Origin: Helicoverpa zea
Lineage: Eukaryota > Arthropoda > Insecta > Lepidoptera > Noctuidae
NCBI RefSeq assembly: GCF_022581195.2
Contig: NC_061482.1
Span: forward strand, 16,926,001-16,990,000
Reading direction: 5' to 3'
Length of the DNA: 64,000 nt
The notes under the pieces are model-generated. The model had not been told where the DNA came from and ran no database searches. It saw only the letters and a program-made list of their open reading frames with translations. Positions 42,701 to 48,750 of this stretch are shown piece after piece (position 1 is the first letter of the stretch; the number at the start of each line of letters is the position of its first letter). The translations under genes were made by a program, and so were the position numbers.

Positions 42701-45700
42701 TTAGCCGGTGCCAATTCTTTAATTAAATATTTGAATTGGTTATTTATCTAGATTAACATAAGCGTAGCTTTCAAATAAATAAATACAGTTAAGTTCAATA
42801 ATTAAGTGTTTAACGAAACAGACATGAAAAAACAACTAAGCTAATATTTCAACTTCAGTTTTTTGTACCAACATACATAACCAACTCCCAACTACATACA
42901 AAGTCAGCAAAAAACCACCTGTTATAATATAACAAAGGTGTAAATTATAATTCTGGCAACACTGTCCCCCCGAACATAATATGGCGGACGGTAACGGGAC
43001 TTCATATCAATACGGAACTTGAAATAACTGGTGCTTTAACAACTTACATGTAACTTAGTACCGGTCTATTGTAGACAGTGGTTAGAAGTACTTGTGGAAA
43101 ACTAGGTGTTTTAGTTGTAACCTGATTATTTTGCATCTAAAGCTCTCCTAATACCTTAACTTTTTTTACTAGATTATTCATTCAACTAAGCTTTAAGTTG
43201 AGCTTTATCATAGACGGTCCACGCGAGTTAGCATCTTAATCAATATTCAGGGTATAATCTATTGTTTCATAAACATGTCTGTCACATAATAATCATACTA
43301 AGAGCTCACTGCACCCTACCAACTTAATCAGCCGTTAGCATGGATATGTTCATGCCGATAGTTTGATGGGGTACATTACAGTGACGAGTAGCTATGGAGC
43401 CGGTATTAGACACAATATATAAACAACTGTTTACTATATCAAATTTCAAAGCAGTTGATTTATTATAGCGGGCGTTTACATTGTCGGTGAATTAGGCCTA
43501 AAAAGTTTGATAAGATTCACGATTATCTTCAAAATAAACATTCAGTTATCCAACGGTTCAATCCGCACTCCACGGACTCACTCTTCCCGTCTTCCAAAAA
43601 CAACGAAAACAAATGTTCATAATAACGAACATTCAAGCTACGGGCGGTACAATAATTGAATGGTACAGATGATCATAACTGTACCGGTACTTAATAAGTA
43701 ATATCATTCACAGGTGTGATGGCAACTGGAGCACCATGTACTAGCGCCTTGAGCGATGGTTCAACCGCGTGTCCAATTGATTTATGATTCTGTTTTTTTT
43801 GAAGCTTTCTTATGTTGAAACTGATTTGAATTTCGAAGGTTACCGAATGTAAAAACATTACCCTTCTTGATTGTTAGGTAAAAGCTATACCCTGTTGAGC
43901 TTTTTGGTGTTTCAGAATCGTTTATGTAACCTAAGCCGACATGTGCGACTATAAATAGATACCTATTATCTTCATATGCTTCTATAGTAACGTATTAGAG
44001 ATGAAACTTCTTTTTTGTTTGTCGTCCAAATCAAGAGAACCGATTTAAAAATTCTACAGCTGAGAAGCTACATTATCTCTTGGTTATAGAAGCTATATTT
44101 CATCTAGCTTTGGGAAGAAATTTCCCGCGAAAGAACCATCCCTCGATTATTGAAGTGAGAGTGTCGTTTTGGACAATTGTCACGATTCGTCACACCATAG
44201 ACAAAGACCACGGCATGACGCTGACGTGACGTGTCGCTGGGTATAACCTTACGACACCGGGGTCGGGCGTAACATTGTCACAACTGTCACCTTTCTATCT
44301 TATAATAAAGTGTGTGTCATGTTTGTTTGTGATGATTCTTGGGTTATGAGTATATATAAGTACTAACCGTATTCCCGCGGTTTCACCCGCGTCCCGTGGG
44401 AGCTACTGTCCGCACCGGGATAAAATGTAGTCTATGTTATTCGCAGATGATATAGCTTTCTAATGGTGAAAGAATATTTAAAATCGGTCTAGTAGTTTTT
44501 GAGTTTATCCATTACAACCAAACAAACAAACTTTATAATATTAGTACAGATTAGTACCTACCTACAAGCGATTGCAAGAAATATGATTTATAATAATAAT
44601 AAATAAATCATTTATTTGCTTGAAATATGGTACATACTTTACATAAGGTGTTAACAATTATGCAAGTTGTAGTGTACAAAACATATTTCACCCGTATTAC
44701 AGGATTATTTTTAGGGATTATTTAATTAAAATATTAATAGATGGATTACTATTATTATAAACTACAAATTTTCAGCAAACAGGCAACTGTCTTTATTATT
44801 TAACTCCACCGCCTCGCGTTGATGCAGACATAAGGCCCAGACTCTACCAAAGCCGAGCGACGAAGTTTTTGATCAAGTATTCAAATTTCATTGTTCAATC
44901 ATATCGTTTTCTCAAATTACTTCAAAATAACATGTAGGTAGGCTACTTTTTAACTAAGTGCGGAAAGTAGTTCCTTCAGAAAGCGGGCGAGACTGCTGCC
45001 AAAAACTAGTATTTCAATAATTTAAAAAAAGTAAAGTTCCGTCTTCTATGTCGTAAGTCGTAATTTCTTACAGCAACAATTCTCTCGCAGACGTTAATAA
45101 GACGATCTAAACAATACACAATGCGTCAAATTGAATTAACCACAAGTACAATACTTGGCAACCCTGATACATGACCGACTTTTACTTTCTTCGTGAAAAC
45201 ATTTCACAAGACTATGAATGGCGTCTAAAAAGCGGAGATTCTTTGTAACACAATCCCACAACTCTCAAAGAAAGTATACCTACTAATGCCCTTTGTTATG
45301 TAGTTTTTTCTATTATTCTATTGAAATTTTATATTACGATTTCGTCACGATTTTATTGTTTCGCTCCTACTTTATAATGATTGGTTTTTTGTTAAGTTAT
45401 TTAATTAACATATCTTTTCGATCGATTTACGCATTTTAACTAATATACTTTTTTGAAGGGATACATAGTGACTTAATACCCTCTTTCTAATGTAGCTTTT
45501 GATATGAAAGTGAAACGCAACTAATGACCAGGAAGATTTACACGATAGTATGTGGTAACCGCTTACATTAGCTAACTACACTACAGTATGGTGCTTGGCC
45601 ATCCTAAAGACATGTTATATTCAAAGCCTCTTGTGTCACCAACTTATTTGTCACTTTACTAGGTAGATATACGGATTCTGAGTGTTTCCAAGAAAATTCT

Positions 45701-46150
45701 TGGTAGAGAGAAATTACAGCTTTGCGCTGTAAAATCTACCCAAAGCTGCAATGCTTCAAAGCAGGAATCTGCACTCAATAAACAAATGAATTCCTATTTC
45801 CTTTTAACGCGATAATGGCGAATTCAATATTTTTGAGTTATATAATGCTCGGAAAACGTTCTATAAAAAGGAAAATGGTGGCACGAAGTTCTCTGTAATA
45901 TTGCCCCATTCCTCCCTACAAGTTCTTTTAATAAATCTACTACTACAATAAAATAACTCACCACAAAAAGGAATGCCATCAGGCGTCCACTTCCCATTGG
46001 CGCCACACAGTCTCCTGGCTGGTCCCAGGAGTTCGAAGCCTCGTTCACACTCGTAAGAGGCTATGGTGCCTTCAGACATCGAGTCCTCGGAGAAGGTCAC
46101 CTTGCAGTGTGCAGGGGCACCGGGGAACTGACATGTCGATGCTGATAACC
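6449..46150 (-). CDS. fw: Furrowed-like selectin (sushi-FTP-C-type lectin-sushi x3-TM), 5' end missing
   Basis: Ten exons on the minus strand (46150-45962, 30233-30021, 25525-25096, 17550-17342, 16195-16019, 15188-15009, 11708-11529, 9587-9265, 8962-8772, 6791-6449) join without a stop into about 810 residues. Intron phases agree at every junction (1,1,2,1,1,1,1,0,2), and each exon has GT and AG borders. Fragment order: sushi (about 5-63), FTP/fucolectin fold (64-210), C-type lectin (215-347), three sushi domains (350-526), Thr/Pro-rich stalk (527-634), membrane span (about 669-696), cytoplasmic tail ending in Arg-Tyr-stop. This matches Drosophila Furrowed, a selectin-like single-pass cell-surface protein; published fly work links it to planar cell polarity through Frizzled stabilisation. 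Seen: the domains and the frame. Inferred: orthology. The first exon here begins in phase 1 without Met or signal peptide, so at least one coding exon is missing. Sushi exons are all phase 1-1, so an overlooked extra one would not disturb the frame. Confidence 0.88.
6792..8771 (-). other. fw intron between membrane exon and tail exon
   Basis: Contains a GC-rich patch at 7580-7750 that gives open frames on both strands without recognisable protein pattern. TGACATGGTGGTTG at 7383 recurs inverted at 7546-7559. CAATAGAATTTCT (7966) and AGAAATTCTATTG (8009) form another inverted pair. These look like remnants of an element. Confidence 0.5.
8772..8962 (-). CDS. fw: fw exon: juxtamembrane segment and transmembrane helix
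   Basis: 191 nt, phase 0 to phase 2, acceptor ATCTTCAG, donor GTAAGA. About 34 polar residues (IVGNGNNIRAEQTP onward) precede a hydrophobic helix of about 28 residues (NIGAVVALGAFGALVFLIA onward) followed by Arg-Arg. The positive charges after the helix support an extracellular N-terminus and cytoplasmic C-terminus. Confidence 0.88.
8963..9264 (-). other. fw intron between stalk and membrane exons
   Basis: 302 bp, AT-rich, GT..AG borders (9264/9263 and 8964/8963 on the minus strand). Nothing else seen. Confidence 0.7.
9265..9587 (-). CDS. fw: fw exon: Thr/Pro-rich extracellular stalk
   Basis: 323 nt, phase 1 to phase 0, acceptor TCATTCTAG, donor GTAAGC. The correct frame reads LEERPTTTTQATTTSPAATT and continues rich in Thr, Ser, Pro and Arg, ending HPRENQ. 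No Cys. This composition suits an O-glycosylated, mucin-like spacer between the last sushi domain and the membrane. The frame is fixed by the phases on both sides; longer open frames overlapping this stretch on either strand are by-products of its biased composition. Confidence 0.78.
9588..10388. other. fw intron, part downstream of the H2A gene
   Basis: AT-rich non-coding sequence between the stalk exon and the GC-rich flank of the H2A variant. An open plus-strand frame at 9839-10117 has only low-complexity composition and is not called. Confidence 0.6.
10389..10598 (+). promoter_or_regulatory. GC-rich 5' flank of the H2A variant
   Basis: A GC-rich stretch in AT-rich intron sequence directly upstream of the H2A-like start. 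It contains GTGGGCGTGGGTGGGG at 10393-10408, a KLF/Sp-type GC/CACCC box read from the plus strand. No convincing TATA box was found. Promoter or 5' UTR function is inferred from position and composition. In frame it is an open extension of the H2A ORF, so it could also be translated. Confidence 0.35.
10599..11069 (+). CDS. Divergent histone H2A variant, intronless, nested in an fw intron
   Basis: 156 residues if translation starts at 10599; an ATG at 10605 has the better context (A at -3, G at +4). The frame stays open 70 codons upstream, to an ATG at 10389, but that part has no histone character. Residues 34-118 follow the H2A fold: SARAGLNFPVGKMQR (alpha-N), AVLEYLTAE (alpha-2), RRITARHIQYAIRGD (loop 2/alpha-3). 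Canonical H2A positions: E56 and E61 are kept (72, 77), E64 is Thr80, D90 is kept (106), E91 is Ala107, E92 is Asp108, so the acidic patch is weakened. Loop 1 is rewritten and about one residue longer. After Gly121 the docking segment and lysine tail are absent; instead there is ISSDSDDDD and an acidic, Pro/Gly-containing end (119-156). The N-tail has only two Lys. No 3' histone stem-loop was seen; ATTAAA lies at 11444. It would replace H2A in some nucleosomes. Family membership is clear; expression and role are inferred. Confidence 0.82.
   Translation: MIMDGGRDGSGTSGVFKKPGIPPSLQRRARSPSARAGLNFPVGKMQRSLNTMAPPGIYCSIVSAVYFSAVLEYLTAEVVTMGGDLAREYGQRRITARHIQYAIRGDADLDRMVREILESKGRYISSDSDDDDFGYPAPDSPDFGTEQDERRGGYSH
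11070..11528 (+). other. Presumed 3' UTR of the H2A variant
   Basis: Follows the H2A stop. No stem-loop of replication-dependent histone genes. ATTAAA at 11444, then the donor side of the fw sushi exon at 11529. Confidence 0.4.
11444..11449 (+). terminator. Possible polyadenylation signal of the H2A variant
   Basis: ATTAAA, 375 nt after the stop codon, followed by GU-containing sequence. It is the best poly(A)-type signal between the stop and the next fw exon. It would fit a polyadenylated, replication-independent histone message. Confidence 0.3.
11529..11708 (-). CDS. fw: fw exon: fourth sushi/CCP domain
   Basis: 180 nt, phase 1-1, acceptor TTCTCCAG, donor GTAAGT. It reads VQCEDPPPVLNGRV, then AEYSCTKGFKLLG, IACLASGLWD and APICQ. 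Four Cys in sushi spacing; HNAS is a sequon. The intron that follows contains the H2A-like gene in the opposite direction. Confidence 0.88.
11742..11900 (+). repeat. Diverged copy of the repeat at 40853
   Basis: Shares ACTAGCGA, GGATAACAGTAATCCCCC, TTATTATACATAA and CGTAGTTTTGAAGAT with 40853-41035. It lies just 5' (in fw sense) of the fourth sushi exon. Confidence 0.55.
12585..13745 (-). mobile_element. Jockey-type LINE, 3' part of reverse transcriptase ORF and 3' UTR
   Basis: On the minus strand 13696-13070 encodes 208 residues of a reverse transcriptase C-terminal region: VFLGITLDKKLQWGPHI, SYGILLWG and ILQKRAVRAMYNL are standard Jockey-superfamily motifs. The frame stays open to about 13745 (TKCIRFSLPN). 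The stop is at 13070. The 3' UTR runs to a (TTTGAC)n tail at about 12590-12618 on the minus strand. The catalytic core upstream is missing, so the copy is 5'-truncated. The reading frame is intact over this part, which suggests a fairly young insertion. Confidence 0.85.
14664..14820 (+). repeat. Interspersed repeat, copy 1
   Basis: Contains AGAAACCTGAACCATAAAG, AATCCGCATTGAACAGGCG and GAGAGGAGGCCTGTGCCCAG. Copy 2 is at 28176-28315. The AGGCC-TG-GCCCAGCAGTGGGA end is a LINE 3' end very common in Lepidoptera. Confidence 0.65.
15009..15188 (-). CDS. fw: fw exon: third sushi/CCP domain
   Basis: 180 nt, phase 1-1, acceptor CTACCCAG, donor GTAAGT. It reads IECGFPAEIPHGSY, then VQYSCEAGYEMVG, RLVCDIDERWNG and PPRCD. 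The Y-x-C, Gly-Tyr, W-x-G and P-x-C landmarks and four Cys of a sushi domain are all present. NSS is a possible glycosylation site. Confidence 0.88.
15189..16018 (-). other. fw intron between second and third sushi exons
   Basis: AT-rich. Its distal half is the LINE 3' end with the (TTTCTA)n tail. Confidence 0.6.
15640..15953 (+). mobile_element. LINE 3' UTR with (TTTCTA)n tail
   Basis: AT-rich sequence with GCATGCCGTAAGGCGAAATG and CAGCAAATAAACG, ending in about five TTTCTA units at 15921-15950. This is a LINE 3' end; no coding part remains. Confidence 0.5.
16019..16195 (-). CDS. fw: fw exon: second sushi/CCP domain
   Basis: 177 nt, phase 1-1, acceptor CTTCTCAG, donor GTAAGT. It opens PKACGRPEQPPNSTM, has VEYSCDDGHLL and RTCLDTG, and closes PPVCK. 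Four Cys, in the standard sushi spacing, follow within four residues of the lectin's end (YICQHQ). NST is an N-glycosylation sequon. Confidence 0.85.
16196..17341 (-). other. fw intron after the lectin domain
   Basis: AT-rich. An imperfect inverted repeat at about 16277-16455 (CCAGTTT-TGATAAAGT-CTGATAGCTC against its complement) is a likely MITE remnant. No gene seen. Confidence 0.5.
17342..17550 (-). CDS. fw: fw exon: second half of C-type lectin domain
   Basis: 209 nt, phase 2 to phase 1, acceptor GTTCCAG, donor GTAAGT. It begins SDSSSQYWMGAV, contains WKWVNGNDV and GCARFDG, and ends WLWADTDCQ..NYIC. These are the WMG, W-x-W and C-x-x-x-x-x-Y-I-C landmarks of C-type lectins. The usual calcium/sugar site motifs are absent: the EPN/QPD position reads NAPGGGEG and the WND position reads WAD. 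The domain may therefore bind protein, or bind sugar without the classical calcium site. Confidence 0.88.
17551..25095 (-). other. Large fw intron inside the lectin domain
   Basis: 7.5 kb, no exon found. It has a run of fifteen C near 18366, the hairpin at 20071-20093, an inverted SINE piece (20209-20343), a MITE-like inverted pair with ACACACG words (21676-21820) and a GC-richer stretch at 22950-23240 without known features. Confidence 0.6.
20209..20343 (-). mobile_element. SINE 3' fragment, minus strand
   Basis: Reverse complement of the SINE 3' half: CATCATCCTCCGAGCC, AACTATGTTGGGGTCGG and GTTACCCGGGCAACCC read on the plus strand. Confidence 0.7.
25096..25525 (-). CDS. fw: fw exon: end of FTP domain and first half of C-type lectin
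   Basis: 430 nt, enters in phase 1 and leaves in phase 2, acceptor TTTTCAG, donor GTAAGT. The first part (VIVVRVGN, NPICNRF, CNPPMPGAFVSVHLE, LSICEAFVYT) completes the FTP fold. A short linker follows, then the C-type lectin opens with Gly-Lys-Cys-Tyr-Ile-Phe, an alpha-1 helix (FRDALGFCRSRGG) and TLVVESN with a following helix ending LWRRH. The exon border thus cuts the lectin domain in two, the other half lying 7.5 kb away. Confidence 0.88.
28176..28315 (+). repeat. Interspersed repeat, copy 2
   Basis: Same family as 14664-14820: TCGAGGAAACCTGGACTATA, CAATCCTTCTCTGTGTGAG, GCCCAGCAGTGGGACTATAA. Confidence 0.65.
28815..28880 (+). repeat. TTCCCCCAA minisatellite
   Basis: Six imperfect units of TTCCCCCAAA/TCCCCCAAT in a row. 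It gives a strongly strand-asymmetric C-rich/G-rich tract. Confidence 0.75.
29763..29893 (+). mobile_element. SINE 3' fragment, diverged
   Basis: Diverged match to the same SINE 3' half (TTGTAAAACACTGG, GGAAGCCGACC, CATAGTTGGGAAAAGGCTA). It lies just downstream of the R1-type 3' piece at 29637-29720; another such piece begins at 29917. Confidence 0.65.
30021..30233 (-). CDS. fw: fw exon: first half of FTP/fucolectin domain
   Basis: 213 nt, phase 1-1, acceptor TTCCACAG, donor GTAAGC. It reads LNVAAGKAP, then a polar stretch with ALDG, SCxxT-like TCTLTK, then PWWYVNLLEPYMVQLVRL. The asparagine-valine-alanine opening, the Ala-Leu-Asp-Gly turn and the PWW-x-V-x-L strand are hallmarks of the F5/8-type fucolectin (FTP: eel fucolectin, tachylectin-4, pentraxin) fold, here in the extracellular part of the protein. 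Whether it still binds fucose cannot be told; the usual His and the two Arg of fucolectins are not obvious. Confidence 0.85.
30285..30415 (+). mobile_element. LINE 3' end fragment
   Basis: TTGTGTTGCTGGGGATTTTG, GGAAGTGGTGTAATTT and AAAAGTGCTGTTTTGCAGCC recur, inverted, at 60545-60705. The segment ends in AT-rich tail sequence TTTTTGATTTTGATTT. Confidence 0.55.
31340..31755 (+). repeat. Nested repeats: one element inserted in another
   Basis: The outer element (31350-31430 and 31655-31755) has AGCCGCATCCAGAAGCAAC, AAAAAGTAGCCTGCAT and, after a gap, GTAGTTTTTGCGTGATAGAC and TTATAATATTAG. The inner element (about 31437-31652) starts TAAGTCCGGTTTTCCTCCC and ends GGAGTTCGCCGGGTTTGCTAG. The inner one interrupts the outer and so came later. 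Confidence 0.6.
32265..32400 (+). mobile_element. SINE 3' fragment
   Basis: Matches the SINE at 58852 from GCCCGGGTAACTGGG through GACTGGAAGCCGACC to the GAT-rich tail. Confidence 0.7.
34534..34785 (+). repeat. Two-copy tandem repeat, about 160-bp period
   Basis: CTTCCCATTTTCATTTCCTA and CTTCCCACTTCACATTCCCT, each followed by AATTCC-CACAGCTC and a GGTTACAA word, at about 34577-34635 and 34717-34783. The second copy ends near GTTCGAGTCCC (34795), a pol III B-box-like word. Confidence 0.45.
36960..37152 (+). repeat. Lepidopteran interspersed repeat (ends TAATATTAGTATAGAT)
   Basis: Begins CTAGCCGTTTTCCCGCGG, has ACCGGGATAAAATATAG and ends TTATAATATTAGTATAGAT. A second copy is at 44362-44552; diverged pieces lie at 40140-40322 and 50095-50460. 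It is a short element common in Lepidoptera. I do not assign it to a class. Confidence 0.7.
37440..37565 (+). mobile_element. RTE-type LINE fragment
   Basis: GACCAAGGTCGCCGGGGAG, three GAGTTT units, and CGTCCAGCAGTGGACATC, the characteristic 3' coding end of lepidopteran RTE elements, with no usable frame. Confidence 0.5.
37653..39210. mobile_element. Composite non-autonomous hAT element
   Basis: Ends TAGGGCATGCAATACCGG (37653) and, inverted, TAGGACATGCAATTTCGG (39210) are imperfect inverted repeats. The 8-bp duplication GTCATGAC flanks them (37645-37652, 39211-39218), as in hAT transposons. The subterminal DNA is dense in ACCGGT/ACCGGTAA motifs on both sides (37666-37760, 39120-39200), possible transposase sites. 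No hAT transposase is seen; the inside consists largely of LINE debris (38070-39000). Confidence 0.8.
38070..38640 (+). mobile_element. Degenerate R1-like LINE 3' fragment inside the hAT element
   Basis: It reads LLLHHHADSSEDTVEHTVQV, then CTAWERYRG and DLSRPSLVQAMV, the zinc-finger-like C-terminal pattern (D-T-x-E-H-x-x-x-x-C-x-x-W) of R1/Jockey-related ORF2 proteins. A stop interrupts the frame at 38232, and the continuation (FCEAVMLEKETAERLR) is in another frame. It ends in a conserved 3' region (GGATTGTTCGAAAGAGTTACCG at 38550, written here as a site only) that recurs at 14873, 29637, 29917 and, inverted, at 40540-40690. Confidence 0.7.
40536..40701 (-). mobile_element. R1-type 3' end inserted in a duplicated segment
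   Basis: A poly(T) run then CCGACGTCAAAAGTCATCAA, CCTCCCGCTGTGGGTTAGC and CCAGGGCCGCGGTA: the reverse complement of the 3' region seen at 38550, with its poly(A) on the minus strand. AGACTGCACTG flanks it at 40521-40531 and 40702-40712, a probable target duplication. Confidence 0.65.
40853..41035 (+). repeat. Helitron-like Lepidoptera repeat
   Basis: Reads CTAGCGAGCCGCTCCAGC, then TTCGCACGGGATAACAG, AACCGCATGAAAATCGG and GTAGTTTTGAAGATGTAAGC. A diverged copy is at 11742-11900. The CCGC..GGCTTCGCACGGG opening resembles the Lep1-type elements reported as non-autonomous Helitrons; class is from memory of the family and unproven. Confidence 0.55.
41755..41840 (+). mobile_element. SINE 3' end fragment
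   Basis: Short match to the 3' end of the SINE at 58852 (CAGCTGCATCCAGTTAG, CAACATAGTTGGGAAAAAG). Confidence 0.6.
44362..44552 (+). repeat. Second copy of the repeat at 36960
   Basis: About 85-90% similar by eye to 36960-37152: ATTCCCGCGGTTTCACCCG, TAATGGTGAAAGAATA, then TTTATAATATTAGTACAGAT. Confidence 0.7.
45962..46150 (-). CDS. fw: fw exon: first sushi/CCP domain
   Basis: 189 nt, phase 1 at both ends, acceptor TTGAAG and donor GTGAGT. The translation starts LSASTCQFPGAP and ends GIPFC. The sushi pattern is clear: C-x-F-P-G at the start, SYEC in the middle, RRLC, then Gly-Lys-Trp and a final Cys. There is one extra Cys (AHC) beyond the usual four, which could pair elsewhere. The split codon at the 3' border (G|TC) gives Val and runs directly into LNVAAGKAP of the next exon. 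Intron upstream unresolved. Confidence 0.85.
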
Positions 46151-46664
46151 CTTCAATAGAAAGAAAGTATGGTTAATGATGGTAAACAGAGATGAGATGG
46201 TGCGGAAAGTATTGTAGAAAGAATTCAATTTCAAATGCACTGCTTATTCCTAAAATCAATACCAGATGTGGTTAAGTTATTTAGGTAAAACGAAGAAAGC
46301 GGCCAACTAGACTAAGACACAGAAACTTTAGAAGCATCCCTAGCAAATGGACTTTAACTCAACGGAGAAAACGTTTTCAACAATATCCGAATAAAATAAC
46401 CACAACACTCTGTAACAACAATGCATATAAAACTAGGTTTAATAAAAAAAGTAATACAATCCAGATATGACTCCACAAAAAAGGTGCAACATCATTCGAG
46501 TAAAAACTCAAATCATCCGCCTCCTTGCTCTCGTCACATTCTACATTCTCTATGGATTCCACCTGTCATGGCGTCACGTGCGATATTACATGCTTGGATA
46601 ATGAGCGGTTCTATTACTGCCCGACTACTCTGGATATGATTGTGAAAAGAAAACTACAGCCAAC
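46151..46664. other. Space between the fw exon and the four-span gene
   Basis: Divergent gap of 514 bp. It probably carries the four-span gene's promoter on the plus strand and intron sequence of fw on the minus strand. No clear core promoter motif. Confidence 0.4.
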
Positions 46665-46676
46665 ATGAGTTTCGAA
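46665..46676 (+). CDS. Four-span protein, exon 1 (MSFE)
   Basis: Twelve coding nucleotides, ATG AGT TTC GAA, followed by a consensus donor GTAAGT. The choice rests on the start context, the strong donor and the in-frame phase-0 join to the next exon. So short a first coding exon is unusual but workable; a different upstream exon is the alternative. Confidence 0.55.
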
Positions 46677-47750
46677 GTAAGTGATTTTGAAAATTGACTT
46701 TAATATTTCCGAGTCCTGAGCGAATAGATGCATCTGGATGACAAGCCTAGCCTTCCAATGTCCGTAGCAATATTGGTTTAATCATTCTTAAATCAATATT
46801 TGCTATAAAACAAATTAAGTGTTTCAAATAAAGCATATTAACAACTTTAACAGAATTCAAAGATCTATTAATTTACCTAGTATCATATTGCATATTTTTC
46901 GTGTTTTTTTTTACCCCAGTGGACCCAAACCCGCCCTGGTCAAGGGGAGCCTACCCCTGGCAACGAGCGAGTCCCCCTGCTTGCTCTGCGACTGATAGCC
47001 ATGATACTGCTGGTATCGGTTCTGACGATGCACGTGCGATCTCTGAGGGTCTTTCGTTGGGAGCAGTCAGTTTCTGGAGGAGTTCTGGTGACTTACTGCG
47101 TAGCTGTTACTGGTTTAGCCCTTTGTGCGGGAGCCGACCGCTGCGGGGGCAAAGCTATGCAGGTATAATACTAAGCTCAGATTTGATTTTTAGGCTGCGT
47201 TCAAACCAAACTGACTGTCAGCCGCCGAATGTCAGCGTCTATGAATATTACGCATAACGTATCGTGTCGGTTAGATGTAAGCGCAAAAGTGAATTTGTAT
47301 GGAAATACAATAACATTCGGTGGCAAGAAAAAGTTGGTGCCTCGAAGCTACATTCCGTTAATTGATATAATTTAACGCCTGTTCTGTTAAACCTTTAGAA
47401 AGCCTTGAAGACTGCCAATTGGTTCGTTTAAACATCCCGTCATTACTGTGCATATAATTGTGTGATTTTGCTCTGGGAAACCACTTTCTAATAACCCCTA
47501 TGTTGAATTGCAGGCGTATATTTGCAGTACTGGTGCAGCATTACTTCTGGTCAATGCTGGGGCTATTTGGCATCGCTGGCATCATTCAGGGGAGCTCACC
47601 CAAGTCGTAGCTGAACTACTCTTCGCGCTAGGAGTTCCTCTACGACGTCAGGTCATTATCAAGGTGTGCCTCAGTGCTGTAGCCGCAATAGCTTTGATGC
47701 TGGATTTGGCTCTGGTGCCAATAATGACAGTTGTTAAAAAAGAAAAGTAG
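46665..47750 (+). CDS. Four-span small membrane protein, three exons
   Basis: Exons 46665-46676, 46920-47162 and 47514-47750 join in phase 0 throughout to give 163 residues. Start context CCAACATGA suits insects. Donors GTAAGT and GTATAA, acceptors TTACCCCAG and AATTGCAG. After MSFE and a polar stretch there are four hydrophobic segments: 22-43 (VPLLALRLIAMILLVSVL), 55-76 (VSGGVLVTYCVAVTGLAL), 86-104 (AYICSTGAALLLVNAG), 132-159 (VIIKVCLSAVAAIALMLD). The protein ends KKEK, a dilysine-like signal. The layout resembles MARVEL-like or insect tetraspan DUF proteins, but I do not recognise the family. It starts 515 bp from the first fw exon found, on the opposite strand. It is nested in an fw intron if the missing fw exon lies beyond 47750. 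Confidence 0.7.
46920..47162 (+). CDS. Four-span protein, exon 2 (TM1 and TM2)
   Basis: 243 nt, 81 codons, phase 0-0. The acceptor is preceded by a long pyrimidine run ending TTACCCCAG; the donor is CAG|GTATAA. It encodes WTQTRPGQGEPTPGNER, then two hydrophobic spans separated by a basic loop (RSLRVFRWEQS). A longer open frame in another register covers the same DNA but has no membrane pattern. Confidence 0.7.
47514..47750 (+). CDS. Four-span protein, exon 3 (TM3, TM4, stop)
   Basis: 237 nt including TAG, phase 0, acceptor TTGAATTGCAG. It encodes AYICSTGAALLLVNAGAIWH, a loop (HRWHHSGELTQ), a hydrophobic half-turn (VVAELLFALGVPL), then the last span and VVKKEK. No AATAAA was found shortly downstream. 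Confidence 0.7.
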   Translation, partial: AYICSTGAALLLVNAGAIWHRWHHSGELTQVVAELLFALGVPLRRQVIIKVCLSAVAAIALMLDLALVPIMTVVKKEK

Positions 47751-47940
47751 AGTTGCGTTTTATTTATGTAAGAACATTATTTAGTGAGAACCCTTCATCG
47801 GCCAAATCAGCTGTTCTCTTTTGAGAGATCAGCCAGCTGCGCAGGATATATCCAAAGTAAGCAAGTATTCTATGGATGCGGGCTGCCCATGGTTGGGTGG
47901 CGTCCCATCGGAGAGGCCTACGTTCAGCAGTGATAATGAT

Positions 47941-48103
47941 CTACACGGTGCAAGTAGCTTGCGCATATTGAGGCACATGCGCAGGTTACATCCATTAGAA
48001 CTTGCATGTCCAGCGACTCGCGCATGTACCAAAGCAAAATACCCACCCGCGTGCTCTTGTCACTTGCGCATGTTAATTTGCTCCAGCTACATGCACCGTG
48101 TAG
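47941..48103. mobile_element. Short MITE-like inverted repeat
   Basis: CTACACGGTGCAAGTAGCT at 47941 and its near reverse complement ending at 48103 bound a 163-bp segment rich in TTGCGCATG-like words. Just upstream, 47880-47932 resembles the 3' end of an RTE-type LINE (GGAGAGGCCTACGTTCAGCAG). Confidence 0.5.
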
Positions 48104-48750
48104 ACGCAACCTAAATAACGAAATCCTCCTAAACAGGCGATCGTTATTTGTTTATATTGTGGAAGATTGGAAAGCAGTTTGACATGGTGGCTTGTGTCGA
48201 ATCGTGGCATCGTGTTCGACCGAAGCATCGCGAATAGACTGATCTGGAGTCAGTGAAAGCGAAGTAATTCGTTCTCGAGACATATTTTGCAGATTTTTTC
48301 GGCGTTACGGTCATGTTTTCTTTCAGTACATTTGTGGAGATATTATTTTGGTCCCTCAAAACCATTGCTGTCGAAATAGTAAGTGGCAGATTTATCCGCA
48401 TTATTTCGAATAAGCTTTTCCTGAAGGAACTATTTCCCGCACCCCGATAAAACACTCGATGCCATCAATTTACCAAACATTTCAGCAATTCTTTGTTTCA
48501 AAAACTCCTTTGTTTGAAGAGTTTGAAGGTTGTCATGGCAATAATTCAACTTGAACATTCAATATGTAAGCCTATGTGTCCTAAAATTACCCTATCATAT
48601 CCTCACATATTTTATTCAAAAATATTATGCTCCAACAAAACTTACATAACATCGAGAATAAAATATACCTGCAACTAGCAGCATCCACCAATAAATCAAT
48701 ATAAAAGGGGGTGCACAGCACACAGACTAACAGATCCAACTATATGGCTG

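Larger units (their letters stand above)
30234..45961 (-). other. Largest fw intron, between first sushi and FTP exons
   Basis: 15.7 kb. Holds LINE and SINE pieces, the nested repeat (31.4 kb), the two-copy repeat (34.5 kb), a LINE 3' end at 35310-35440, the hAT composite (37.65-39.21 kb), the tandem duplication (39.75-41.16 kb) and a (ATGGTA)n run near 41373-41397. 32600-33990 and 41900-44300 show nothing I can name. Confidence 0.6.

Noticed and set aside
46377..46562. Minus-strand ORF of 61 residues with a hydrophobic stretch, just upstream of the first fw exon; possible signal-peptide exon
   Set aside because: The hydrophobic part begins only after about 30 mostly acidic/polar residues, and no good phase-1 donor is present (best is AGA|GTGTTG). 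Kept only as a weak alternative to an exon further away.
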